This document shows, piece after piece, positions 1-6,873 of a DNA stretch of 12,925 bases (its first letter is position 1; each line of letters starts with the position of its first letter). Source of the stretch: Hathewaya proteolytica DSM 3090 (GTDB lineage Bacteria > Bacillota > Clostridia > Clostridiales > Clostridiaceae); contig NZ_FRAD01000036.1 of NCBI RefSeq assembly GCF_900142225.1, positions 1 to 12,925 on the forward strand, given 5' to 3'. The translations under genes were made by a program, and so were the position numbers. The notes beneath the pieces are model-generated. The model was not told the origin of the DNA and did not search any database. It saw only the letters and a list, made by a program, of their open reading frames with translations.

Positions 1-24
1 GGGAGAGTAAGACGTTGCCAGGTC
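1..24 (+). rRNA. rrf: 5S ribosomal RNA, 3' end only
   Basis: The first bases (GGGAGAGTAAGACG, then TTGCCAGGT) match the conserved 3' end of Firmicutes 5S rRNA, which in Bacillus reads GGGAGAGTAGGACGCCGCC. Only the last two dozen bases are inside the window, and the exact mature 3' end cannot be fixed from here. It sits four bases before a tRNA-Asn gene, the usual layout for a clostridial rRNA operon whose transcript ends with a tRNA. The identification rests on this short motif and on the context. Confidence 0.75.
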
Positions 25-28
25 ATAT

Positions 29-103
<75 letters not shown>

Positions 104-119
104 TTTATTTTAAATACAG

Positions 120-170
120 TTTCCAAACTTTAGTAGGAATAAGTTCCTTTTAAAGTTTGGAAATTTTTTT
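120..170 (+). terminator. Rho-independent terminator of the rRNA/tRNA-Asn operon
   Basis: A perfect 13-bp stem, TTTCCAAACTTTA (120-132) with its complement at 151-163, is followed directly by a run of seven T (164-170). The 18-base loop contains a second small hairpin (AGGAA, TAAG, TTCCT), so the structure is a nested stem. The position 17 bases after the tRNA fits termination of the rRNA operon. Confidence 0.9.
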
Positions 171-239
171 CAGCAAAAAAAGGAATAATAATCATTAAAT
201 GAGAGATACTACTATCATACTAAATAGGAAAAAGAAAAT

Positions 240-311
240 ATGAAAATAAGAAAGGAGCGTGTTGCCAAACATCTAAGAGAATTACAGGTGTGCAAGGTGA
301 AAGCCTCTTAG
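240..311 (+). CDS. possible 23-residue upstream leader peptide
   Basis: ATG at 240 opens a 23-codon frame ending in TAG at 309-311. AGGAA at 226-230 lies nine bases upstream as a plausible ribosome binding site. The peptide is basic, with nine Lys, Arg or His residues, and I recognise no family. It runs through the 5' arm and inner stem of the potential RNA structure at 260-326, and it stops 25 bases before the start of the next gene. Translating ribosomes would therefore disrupt that structure, as in leader-peptide control. A frame this short in AT-rich DNA can arise by chance, so the call is speculative. Confidence 0.25.
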   Translation: MKIRKERVAKHLRELQVCKVKAS

Positions 312-326
312 AGGGTTTTGGTGACA
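260..326 (+). ncRNA. candidate structured 5' leader RNA (unknown class)
   Basis: Bases 260-269 (TGTTGCCAAA) can pair with 317-326 (TTTGGTGACA) in a ten-pair stem with two G-U pairs. Above an internal loop, CTAAGAG (273-279) pairs perfectly with CTCTTAG (305-311). The 25-base apical loop is purine-rich. The 3' strand of the outer stem contains GGTGA (320-324), the only Shine-Dalgarno-like sequence in front of the ATG at 337, so the fold could hide it. I compared it from memory with common riboswitch consensus sequences (SAM, TPP, cobalamin, glycine, lysine, purine, c-di-GMP, T-box) and found no match. Confidence 0.4.
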
Positions 327-336
327 GATATGTAGT

Positions 337-573
337 ATGTCGGAGTATTCACTTGATATTGCAGGTAGGATTGATGCTAGTGATTACAGCATCATAGACG
401 ATTATATGAGAATAGTGACAAAAGAAGATAAATTAAAGATAACCATTGACAATGGTTCCGCCAGCGAAAGCGGTATGATATGTAGTATGCTTCAGAGTTC
501 AGATTTTTACATACAATCTCGAGGACAATCCAATAATGGAAAGTACTGCATACAAGCTATTAAACAGTATTGA
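337..573 (+). CDS. small protein with TusA-like pattern, no catalytic Cys
   Basis: This 78-residue acidic, soluble protein has no signal peptide or membrane segment. Its apparent secondary structure is strand (4-10), helix (16-27), strand (32-38), helix (43-53), strand (56-62), strand (68-74). That is the order of the sulfurtransferase TusA/SirA fold, and the length matches too. The opening LDIAGR resembles the TusA start LDxxGL, but the following CPxP motif is replaced by D13-A-S-D16. The only cysteines are C49 and C71, so sulfur transfer in the TusA manner is unlikely. The start is ATG 337: the in-frame TGA at 322 excludes anything upstream. The ribosome site is weak (GGTGA, 12 bases away) and lies in a possible RNA stem. 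Fold assignment is an inference from pattern alone. Confidence 0.6.
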   Translation: MSEYSLDIAGRIDASDYSIIDDYMRIVTKEDKLKITIDNGSASESGMICSMLQSSDFYIQSRGQSNNGKYCIQAIKQY

Positions 574-577
574 TTTA

Positions 578-619
578 TAAAGAAAGAATGGCCATATAGA
601 TGTGGTCATTCTTTCTTTA
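578..619. terminator. hairpin between convergent genes, likely bidirectional terminator
   Basis: A 17-bp stem pairs 578-594 with 603-619 around an 8-base loop; its only irregularity is one G-U pair. The A-rich left arm and T-rich right arm give a U-rich 3' side in the transcript from either strand. There is no separate long T tract after it. The right arm contains the histidine kinase stop codon (606-608, minus strand), so the hairpin overlaps the end of that gene and lies five bases past the stop of the small plus-strand gene. Confidence 0.65.
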
Positions 620-2138
620 GTGTAAAATGAAATTTAACACCAATATCTGTGTTGCAAATATTGAATTGGCTTTTGTGTTTCGTCAAGATGGAGCTAACGA
701 TATTTAACCCCAGTCCAGTACCACCAGAATATTTATTTCTAGATTTTTCGGCTCTATAGAACTTATCCCATACAAGATTAATGTCCTCATCAGGTATATT
801 AGAGTCTTCATTTTCTATTTCTATGACTATATCATCGCTAGAATTGAACTTAGAATACAGGCGAATATAAATATGGGACATCTCTTTTGAATAGTTTACA
901 GCATTAGATAGCACATTTCTCAATACAATTTCTATATTATGTTCATTGCCAACTACCATTAGCTCAGGGGATACATAAGAATTTAAGATAAATTGCTTAT
1001 TAGTGTATGCATCAGAAAAACTTTTTGTTGTATTGTATAAAAGCTCATAGATACAGAAGGATCCTTGTGGCAGTTGGAAGTCACCATAATCCATTTCACA
1101 AGATTGAAGCATATCCATTACCAGTTTATTCATATTTTTAGCTTCGTCAATGATAACATCAAGATAAAATTTTCTACTAGTTTCATCGGCTATATTGTCT
1201 CTAAGACCCTCGGCATATCCTTCTATAAGACTTATAGGAGTTTTCAATTCGTGGGAAGCAGAGGAGATAAAATCTTTTCTCATCTCTTCAAGCGCAAGTT
1301 CTTTTTCCATTTCTTTTTTTAAATCCTCATTGGCTACGGTTAGATTGGACAGGGCAGTATTTAAATTATCACTAAGAAAATTAAGGCTATTTGCTAGAGT
1401 GCCCAGTTCATCATTACTATTTACATGACACTTCTCAGTGAAATCTAGGGAAGCCATTTTTACTGCTGTTTTGTTAATGGCAATAAGGGATTTTGTCACA
1501 GTTCTCGAGAAAAATAATGAAAAAACCACAATTAAAACTATAACAAAAATGTATATATACACGTAATATTGCTTCATTACATTTGATGCTTCGTTGACCG
1601 GTTGCAAAGTGGATATGACAAATATTATATTGCTGATTTTATTTTTGATTACTAAGGGCGATACCACCACAAGGTTATTTGTCTGCAGTACAGGGTGTTG
1701 AAATTCAAAGGTTACAGTTTCCTTATTTTTCACCACATCAAAATAGGACTCGCCAAATTGCTTCCAATTGTTAATTGCCATATTAATAAGATCATCATCA
1801 TATGCATCTTTTTTAATGTTTGAATCACCACTGTTTTGGATGGGTTTATGGAGATAAGTATAACGAAAATTAGAATCTAAAACAGCAAATATGGCATTGT
1901 TTTCATCCTCAAATTTATAAATGTTGTCATAAGGTATATGGGCCACGCTTCCCTTTATGTCAATATCGTTTTTAAATTTAAGAACATTATTTTTCAATGA
2001 TGTCATTTTTGAATTATAGTAGAAGCTTTCAAAAAAATAGCTTTGTCCAAGAAGTATTATAGTGATGATGATAAAAAACAATCCTGTGATTATAAAGAAA
2101 AGTTTAAGGGATATATTTTTTTTTATCTTACTCAACAT
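606..2138 (-). CDS. membrane sensor histidine kinase (two-component system)
   Basis: This 510-residue kinase has two membrane segments (about 13-35 and 191-211) flanking an extracytoplasmic sensor of roughly 155 residues that I cannot assign to a family. A HAMP linker (about 212-265) and a dimerisation/phosphoacceptor helix follow; the H box SSASHELKTP puts the phosphorylated histidine at H296. The ATP-binding domain shows the N box (N408, N412), the F box (WDKFYR) and the G2 box GGTGLGL (472-478). The G1 box is ENEDSNIPDE instead of DxGxG, a variant seen in VanS-like kinases. The gene overlaps the regulator gene by 11 bases, so the pair is translationally coupled. It probably phosphorylates that regulator. 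The stimulus is unknown. Confidence 0.93.
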   Translation of the reverse strand: MLSKIKKNISLKLFFIITGLFFIIITIILLGQSYFFESFYYNSKMTSLKNNVLKFKNDIDIKGSVAHIPYDNIYKFEDENNAIFAVLDSNFRYTYLHKPIQNSGDSNIKKDAYDDDLINMAINNWKQFGESYFDVVKNKETVTFEFQHPVLQTNNLVVVSPLVIKNKISNIIFVISTLQPVNEASNVMKQYYVYIYIFVIVLIVVFSLFFSRTVTKSLIAINKTAVKMASLDFTEKCHVNSNDELGTLANSLNFLSDNLNTALSNLTVANEDLKKEMEKELALEEMRKDFISSASHELKTPISLIEGYAEGLRDNIADETSRKFYLDVIIDEAKNMNKLVMDMLQSCEMDYGDFQLPQGSFCIYELLYNTTKSFSDAYTNKQFILNSYVSPELMVVGNEHNIEIVLRNVLSNAVNYSKEMSHIYIRLYSKFNSSDDIVIEIENEDSNIPDEDINLVWDKFYRAEKSRNKYSGGTGLGLNIVSSILTKHKSQFNICNTDIGVKFHFTLKKE

Positions 2139-2802
2139 AGAATTTATAACCTAACCCCCGTATTGTGTGTATATATTGTGAACATGCCCCCAACTTTTCC
2201 CTAAGTCTTTTTATGCTTGTGTCCACCGTCCTGTAATCACCTTCATAATCATACCCCCAGACATTGTCTAGCAGCATATCTCTTGTCAATACAATGTTTT
2301 TGTTTTTTACCATATACAGAAGAAGATTAAATTCTTTTGTGGATAATTGAATTAGGTCTTCTTTTATAGACACTTCCCTTGATGGAATGTTGATTTTTAA
2401 TGAGCCCACTGAGATGCTGTTTTCTGATCCTAAGGTTCCATTAGCTCTCTTTAAAAGTGCTATGGTTCTAGCTATAAGTACTTTAGGACTGAAGGGTTTT
2501 GTAACATATTCGTCAGCACCTAGCTCATATCCTAATAACTTATCTTCTTCCTGTGACTTTGCTGTAAGTATTATTATAGGAACTGTAGATTTCTCACGTA
2601 TAGCTCTGCAAAGACTAAAACCATCAAGCTTTGGCATCATTATATCCATTATAATCACGTCAGGCTGAGAGTGAAGAAACAGGTTCAGGGCTTTTTCACC
2701 GTCTTCAGCTTCTATAACTTCAAATTGTTCTTTTTTGAAGTAATCCCTAAGTAGGATTCTCATTCTAAATTCATCTTCTACTAACATAACAGTTTTATTC
2801 AA
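2128..2802 (-). CDS. OmpR/PhoB-family response regulator
   Basis: This 224-residue protein has an N-terminal receiver domain with acidic pair D10/E11, phosphorylation site D53 (MDIMMPKLDG), T80 and K102. A C-terminal winged-helix DNA-binding domain follows (about 127-222), with the typical LSTKEFNLL and ending IRGLGYKF. It would bind DNA as a dimer when phosphorylated by the kinase encoded just downstream. The start is TTG at 2802-2800, chosen because AGGTGGTG lies six bases upstream and because regulators of this family begin a few residues before the LVEDE motif. The internal ATG at codon 6 would cut into the first strand. Its promoter faces away from clpC, so clpC or its own operon could be targets, but nothing in the sequence proves this. 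Confidence 0.95.
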   Translation of the reverse strand: MNKTVMLVEDEFRMRILLRDYFKKEQFEVIEAEDGEKALNLFLHSQPDVIIMDIMMPKLDGFSLCRAIREKSTVPIIILTAKSQEEDKLLGYELGADEYVTKPFSPKVLIARTIALLKRANGTLGSENSISVGSLKINIPSREVSIKEDLIQLSTKEFNLLLYMVKNKNIVLTRDMLLDNVWGYDYEGDYRTVDTSIKRLREKLGACSQYIHTIRGLGYKFYVE

Positions 2803-2827
2803 ATTATCACCACCTATTATGTTTGTA

Positions 2828-2836
2828 ATTATATCA
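2828..2836 (-). promoter_or_regulatory. extended -10 promoter of the two-component operon
   Basis: On the minus strand the sequence reads TGATATAAT, a perfect extended -10 element. It would start transcription near 2821, just before the AGGTGGTG ribosome site at 2815-2808. No good -35 hexamer sits at the usual spacing, which extended -10 promoters tolerate. Confidence 0.5.
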
Positions 2837-2888
2837 CAATAATTTAAGAGTATGTGCTTAAAAATATTTTTCTTGGGCAGAATTACAA

Positions 2889-2894
2889 TATAAT
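2889..2894 (+). promoter_or_regulatory. candidate -10 element of clpC
   Basis: TATAAT at 2889-2894 stands 24 bases before the clpC ATG at 2919, leaving room for the AGGAGGT ribosome site (2905-2911). The -35 region is poor (TTTTTC, 16 bases upstream). The hexamer is embedded in a short inverted repeat, AATTA-N5-TAATT (2881-2895), a possible operator. No CtsR heptad repeat (GGTCAAA type) and no CIRCE element is seen in the 116-base divergent gap. Confidence 0.4.
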
Positions 2895-2918
2895 TGGCAA
2901 TTTTAGGAGGTAACTAAC

Positions 2919-5354
2919 ATGAGCAGTAAGTTTACAGATAAATCTCAAAAAGTCATATTGTATGCAAAGGAGTCGGCACAAATTTTAAGGCATGAGTATG
3001 TAGGCACAGAGCACCTTTTATTAGGCCTACTAAAAGACAATGAAAACCACTTATTTTATATTTTAAATGAAAACAATGTAGATGCTGATAAAGTTGAGAG
3101 TTCTATTATAAAAGCAACAGGTTTTGGAGAGAGGCTTTACAAAGGAGAAGAAATTTTATTAACTCCTAGAAGTAAGCGCATACTGGAAAACTGCTATGAT
3201 GAAGCGGTATCACTGAAAGCTGATTACGTAAGCCCAGATCATATAGCTTTGGCTCTTTTAAAGGAAGAACATAGTGTGGCAGTAAGTTTACTAGAGGATA
3301 TGGGCATGAACATTGAAAGTATAAAAAAAAGTATCTTGAATACTATGCAAGGCAGTGGAAAACCCGATAATTATATTATGAGGAAAAAGCAGGATTATAA
3401 AACTCCTATGTTAGATAAGTTTGGGAAAGACTTGACAGAGGAAGCCTGTTCAAAGTGTTTAGACCCTGTTATTGGCAGGGATAGAGAAACAGAAAGGCTT
3501 TTAGAGATATTATGTAGGCGAATAAAAAATAATCCTTGTCTTATAGGTGAGCCTGGTGTGGGAAAGACTGCCATTGTAGAGGGTTTAGCACAAAAGATAG
3601 TGGAGGGAAAGGTTCCCAAGAATTTATGTGATAAGAGAATAGTAAATTTAGATATAAGTTCCCTAGTTGCGGGTTCAAAATACAGAGGTGAGTTTGAAGA
3701 CAGGTTGAAGAAGGTTATTGATGAGGTGGAGAAGTCAAGGGATGTTATCTTATTTATAGATGAAATCCACACCATGATCGGAGCTGGAGGTGCTGAAGGA
3801 GCCATCGATGCTGCCAACATTCTAAAGCCTTCCTTGGCTAGAGGCGGAATTCAGTGTATAGGTGCCACTACTATAGATGAGTATAGAAAACACGTTGAAA
3901 AGGATGCTGCTTTGGAAAGAAGATTTCAACCAGTTATGGTGGAGGAACCTTCAGAGGAGGAGTCCATTGAGATTATTAAAGGTATAAGAAATAAATATGA
4001 AAGTCATCATGGTGTAAGGATAACCGATGAAGCAATTGAAAGTGCTGTAAAGCTATCTAAGAGGTATGTTGCCAATAGATTTCTTCCAGATAAGGCCATA
4101 GACTTGATAGATGAGGCCAGTGCAAGGGTTAGAATCGACAATTACTGTAATGTTCCTGAAATGGATGAATTGCAAAAATCTATAGCAGTTGCTCAGTGTG
4201 AGAAAATATCGGCTATAGAGTACCAAGACTTCGAGAAAGCAGCTCATTCTAGAAATATGGAATTAAAACTGAAGGATAAATTGCAGGAGATGAAGGACAA
4301 ATATAATAGGACACACAGACCTTGCAAAATGGTGGTGGATTCGGACAAAATTGCAAAAATATTATCTGAATTAGTAAACATACCTGTGCAAAAGATAACT
4401 GAAAAGGAATCAGAAAAATTGCTTAATATGGAGGAACAGATTCACAAAAGAGTTATAGGTCAGGAGAGGGCTATAACCGTAATTTGCAAGGCTGTAAGGC
4501 GTGCTAGAGTTGGGTTAAGGGATCCAGGCAGGCCAATAGGTACTTTTATATTTTGTGGTCCTACGGGGGTTGGAAAAACTGAGTTGTGCAAGGCTCTGGC
4601 AGAAGCTATGTTTGGGGATGAAAACAATATAATAAAAATAGATATGTCTGAGTACATGGATAAACACACAGTATCTAAACTTATAGGGGCCCCACCAGGA
4701 TATGTAGGGTATGATGAAGGTGGTCAGTTGACGGAGAAGGTTAGAAGAAAGCCATACTCCGTGGTTCTTTTCGATGAGATTGAAAAGGCCCATGAAGATG
4801 TTTTTAATATTTTATTGCAGATACTTGAGGATGGAGTTCTCACAGATAGCAAGGGTAAAAAAGTAGATTTTAAAAATACTATAATAATATTGACCTCAAA
4901 TCTTGGCGCTGGGTATTTTAAAAAACAGACACTTATAGGATTCTCATCTGAAAAATCTGAAGAAAAAAGGGCATACGATACTTTAAAAGACAATGTAAAT
5001 GTAGAGCTTAGAAGGACCTTCAAGCCAGAGTTTCTCAATAGAATAGATGACACCATTATATTCAATAGACTTAATCGAGAAGAGTTGCTTAAAATCATGG
5101 AGTTTCTCTTACAAAAGCTGTGTAACAGACTTGAGAGTAGGAATATAACCGTGAGCTTTACACCAGAAATTAAACAATATCTCATAGAAAAAGGGGAGAG
5201 TCAAGAGTTTGGGGCTAGGCCTTTAAGAAGAATTGTAACAAATGTAATTGAAGATAAGCTATCAGAGGACATTCTTTGTGGTAAAATAAAAGATGGAGAT
5301 AGTATCATAATGGATTTTAAAGAGAACAAAGTTCTAGTTCAAAATATATCTTAA
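2919..5354 (+). CDS. clpC: ClpC, AAA+ unfoldase of the ClpCP protease
   Basis: At 811 residues this matches the family length (about 810). Two N-terminal Clp repeats (about 3-143) precede AAA+ module 1, with Walker A GEPGVGKT (210-217) and Walker B ending D281-E282. A short coiled M domain (about 412-465) includes QDFEKAA; F438 lies where the regulatory Phe of staphylococcal ClpC sits. Module 2 has Walker A GPTGVGKT (547-554), Walker B VVLFDE (615-620) and an arginine finger region FLNRID. The loop LIGF (672-675) should dock ClpP. The protein unfolds substrates by ATP hydrolysis and feeds them to ClpP in the cytoplasm. The first N repeat keeps GTEH, the phosphoarginine pocket, but the second reads SPDH. 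The AGGAGGT site supports the ATG. It lacks the usual ctsR-mcsA-mcsB genes upstream. Confidence 0.97.
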   Translation: MSSKFTDKSQKVILYAKESAQILRHEYVGTEHLLLGLLKDNENHLFYILNENNVDADKVESSIIKATGFGERLYKGEEILLTPRSKRILENCYDEAVSLKADYVSPDHIALALLKEEHSVAVSLLEDMGMNIESIKKSILNTMQGSGKPDNYIMRKKQDYKTPMLDKFGKDLTEEACSKCLDPVIGRDRETERLLEILCRRIKNNPCLIGEPGVGKTAIVEGLAQKIVEGKVPKNLCDKRIVNLDISSLVAGSKYRGEFEDRLKKVIDEVEKSRDVILFIDEIHTMIGAGGAEGAIDAANILKPSLARGGIQCIGATTIDEYRKHVEKDAALERRFQPVMVEEPSEEESIEIIKGIRNKYESHHGVRITDEAIESAVKLSKRYVANRFLPDKAIDLIDEASARVRIDNYCNVPEMDELQKSIAVAQCEKISAIEYQDFEKAAHSRNMELKLKDKLQEMKDKYNRTHRPCKMVVDSDKIAKILSELVNIPVQKITEKESEKLLNMEEQIHKRVIGQERAITVICKAVRRARVGLRDPGRPIGTFIFCGPTGVGKTELCKALAEAMFGDENNIIKIDMSEYMDKHTVSKLIGAPPGYVGYDEGGQLTEKVRRKPYSVVLFDEIEKAHEDVFNILLQILEDGVLTDSKGKKVDFKNTIIILTSNLGAGYFKKQTLIGFSSEKSEEKRAYDTLKDNVNVELRRTFKPEFLNRIDDTIIFNRLNREELLKIMEFLLQKLCNRLESRNITVSFTPEIKQYLIEKGESQEFGARPLRRIVTNVIEDKLSEDILCGKIKDGDSIIMDFKENKVLVQNIS

Positions 5355-5429
5355 GATTAAAAATAAAAGAAAGTTTTAACATTAGATGAAATCTATACGA
5401 TATTAATAGTATTTATTGCGAATAAAGAT

Positions 5430-5435
5430 TATAAT
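5430..5435 (+). promoter_or_regulatory. candidate -10 element upstream of radA
   Basis: TATAAT lies in the 127-base gap between clpC and radA, about 47 bases before the radA ATG. The -35 side is weak (TAGTAT at 17-base spacing), and TTGCGA at 5416 is too close. radA and disA may be transcribed from here, from clpC, or both: I see no convincing terminator after clpC. Confidence 0.3.
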
Positions 5436-5439
5436 TTAC

Positions 5440-5465
5440 TTTGTATATAGAGATTTGTATATAGA
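5440..5465 (+). repeat. two tandem 12-base direct repeats in the radA leader
   Basis: TTTGTATATAGA occurs at 5440-5451 and again, without mismatch, at 5454-5465, giving a 14-base period. The second copy ends just before the radA ribosome site (AGGAGA, about 5468-5473). This could be a binding site for a regulator, or a short tandem duplication in AT-rich DNA. Confidence 0.6.
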
Positions 5466-5481
5466 ATAGGAGAAAATTTAT

Positions 5482-6858
5482 ATGGGCAAAATTAAAAGTG
5501 TTTTTGTGTGTCAGGATTGTGGATATGAAACCTCTAAATGGTTGGGGAAGTGCCCACAATGTAATAAATGGAATACATTCGTAGAAGAAATTGAACGAAA
5601 ATCTGATACAAGAGCCACATTAATTAAAAATACAGAAAGCTCTCCTAGAAGTATTTCAGAAATAAAATCAGGAAAATACGAGAGAATCGATACAAAAATT
5701 AATGAAGTCAACAGAGTTTTAGGTGGAGGATTGGTCAGAGGATCAGTTACATTGATATCAGGAGATCCTGGCATAGGGAAATCTACCCTACTACTACAGT
5801 GTGCAGGGAATATAAGTGGGTCGGAGGGATTGGTCCTATATGTATCTGGTGAGGAGTCGGAAGAGCAAATAAAGATGCGGGCGGAAAGGCTTGGAATAAA
5901 TAATAAAGAGCTGTATATTGTGGCTGAGACAAATGTAGACAATATTGAGGCCCACATTAAAAATCTCAATCCCAAGTTCGTCATCATCGATTCTATACAG
6001 ACTATGTATAAGGAAGGCATGAGTTCGGCCCCTGGTTCTGTATCTCAGGTAAGGGAATGTTCTAACTTCATCATAAGAATAGGTAAAACTATGGCTATTC
6101 CTTTGTTTATAGTTGCCCACGTTACTAAACAAGGGGAATTGGCGGGTCCAAGGGTATTGGAGCACATGGTGGATACAGTATTGCATTTTGAAGGCGAAAG
6201 AACCCAAGAATACAGGATATTGCGAACTATAAAGAATAGATTCGGAACCACAAGTGAAATTGGTGTTTTTGAGATGAAGGGAGCGGGTCTAATTGAAGTT
6301 ACCAATCCTTCCATTACTTTTCTTGAAAACTCCAGTCGAAAGGTAGAGGGCTCTAGTGTGGTTGGTATAGTTGAGGGAACTAGACCTGTGTTAGTTGAAA
6401 TACAAGCCCTAGTGACTGAGACCAGGGCTCCTATACCTAGGAGAACTGTAATAGGTATAGACATTTCTAGGTTGAATCTTATATTGGCAGTTTTGGAAAA
6501 GAAGTTAAAGTTGCCCTTTTATTGCAATGATGTATATGTAAATGTGGTAGGGGGACTTAATTTAGACGGAACATATGCGGATCTCGGTATAGCAATGGCC
6601 ATAGTGTCTAGCATAAAGAGCAAGGCTCTTTCTTTGGAAAATCTTTTGATTATAGGAGAGATAGGATTGACAGGTGAAATAAGATCTGTAGCCTTTGCAG
6701 ATAAATTAGTCGGTGAGGGCATAAAATTAGGCTTCAAGAATTTTATTGTGCCAGCGAATAACGAAAAAAATATATCTGAATTATTGAAGAGTAGCAGAAA
6801 AGAAATAAATGTACAATACGTCAGTGACATTAGACAGTGTATAAATAAAGTTTTTTAG
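5482..6858 (+). CDS. radA: RadA/Sms, recombination branch-migration ATPase
   Basis: The 458-residue protein shows all RadA hallmarks. An N-terminal four-cysteine zinc finger is formed by C10, C13, C24 and C27. A RecA-like ATPase carries Walker A GDPGIGKST (94-102) and a Walker B strand ending IID (168-170), followed by the RadA-specific KNRFG motif (251-255). The C-terminal Lon-protease-like domain (about 285-458) lacks a protease catalytic site, as usual for the family. RadA loads on D-loops with RecA and drives branch migration during recombinational repair. The start is ATG with AGGAGA eight bases upstream. It lies 6 bases (or 15 with the preferred start) before disA, so the two genes are co-transcribed, as in Bacillus. 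Confidence 0.97.
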   Translation: MGKIKSVFVCQDCGYETSKWLGKCPQCNKWNTFVEEIERKSDTRATLIKNTESSPRSISEIKSGKYERIDTKINEVNRVLGGGLVRGSVTLISGDPGIGKSTLLLQCAGNISGSEGLVLYVSGEESEEQIKMRAERLGINNKELYIVAETNVDNIEAHIKNLNPKFVIIDSIQTMYKEGMSSAPGSVSQVRECSNFIIRIGKTMAIPLFIVAHVTKQGELAGPRVLEHMVDTVLHFEGERTQEYRILRTIKNRFGTTSEIGVFEMKGAGLIEVTNPSITFLENSSRKVEGSSVVGIVEGTRPVLVEIQALVTETRAPIPRRTVIGIDISRLNLILAVLEKKLKLPFYCNDVYVNVVGGLNLDGTYADLGIAMAIVSSIKSKALSLENLLIIGEIGLTGEIRSVAFADKLVGEGIKLGFKNFIVPANNEKNISELLKSSRKEINVQYVSDIRQCINKVF

Positions 6859-6873
6859 TAAAGGGTGAATATT

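Noticed and set aside
251..326. 5' part of a group II intron, suggested by GTGTTGCC and GGTGAAAGCC-like strings
   Set aside because: No reverse transcriptase frame, no domain V hairpin and no intron-sized segment; the next terminator ends the region at 619.
3395..3820. 141-codon minus-strand frame inside clpC
   Set aside because: It is antisense to the conserved AAA+ domain 1 and shows only low-complexity Ser/Pro/Ile composition typical of shadow frames.
6865..6873. DisA start at GTG 6865
   Set aside because: That codon overlaps the ribosome site that best serves GTG 6874, and clostridial DisA proteins begin at the latter.
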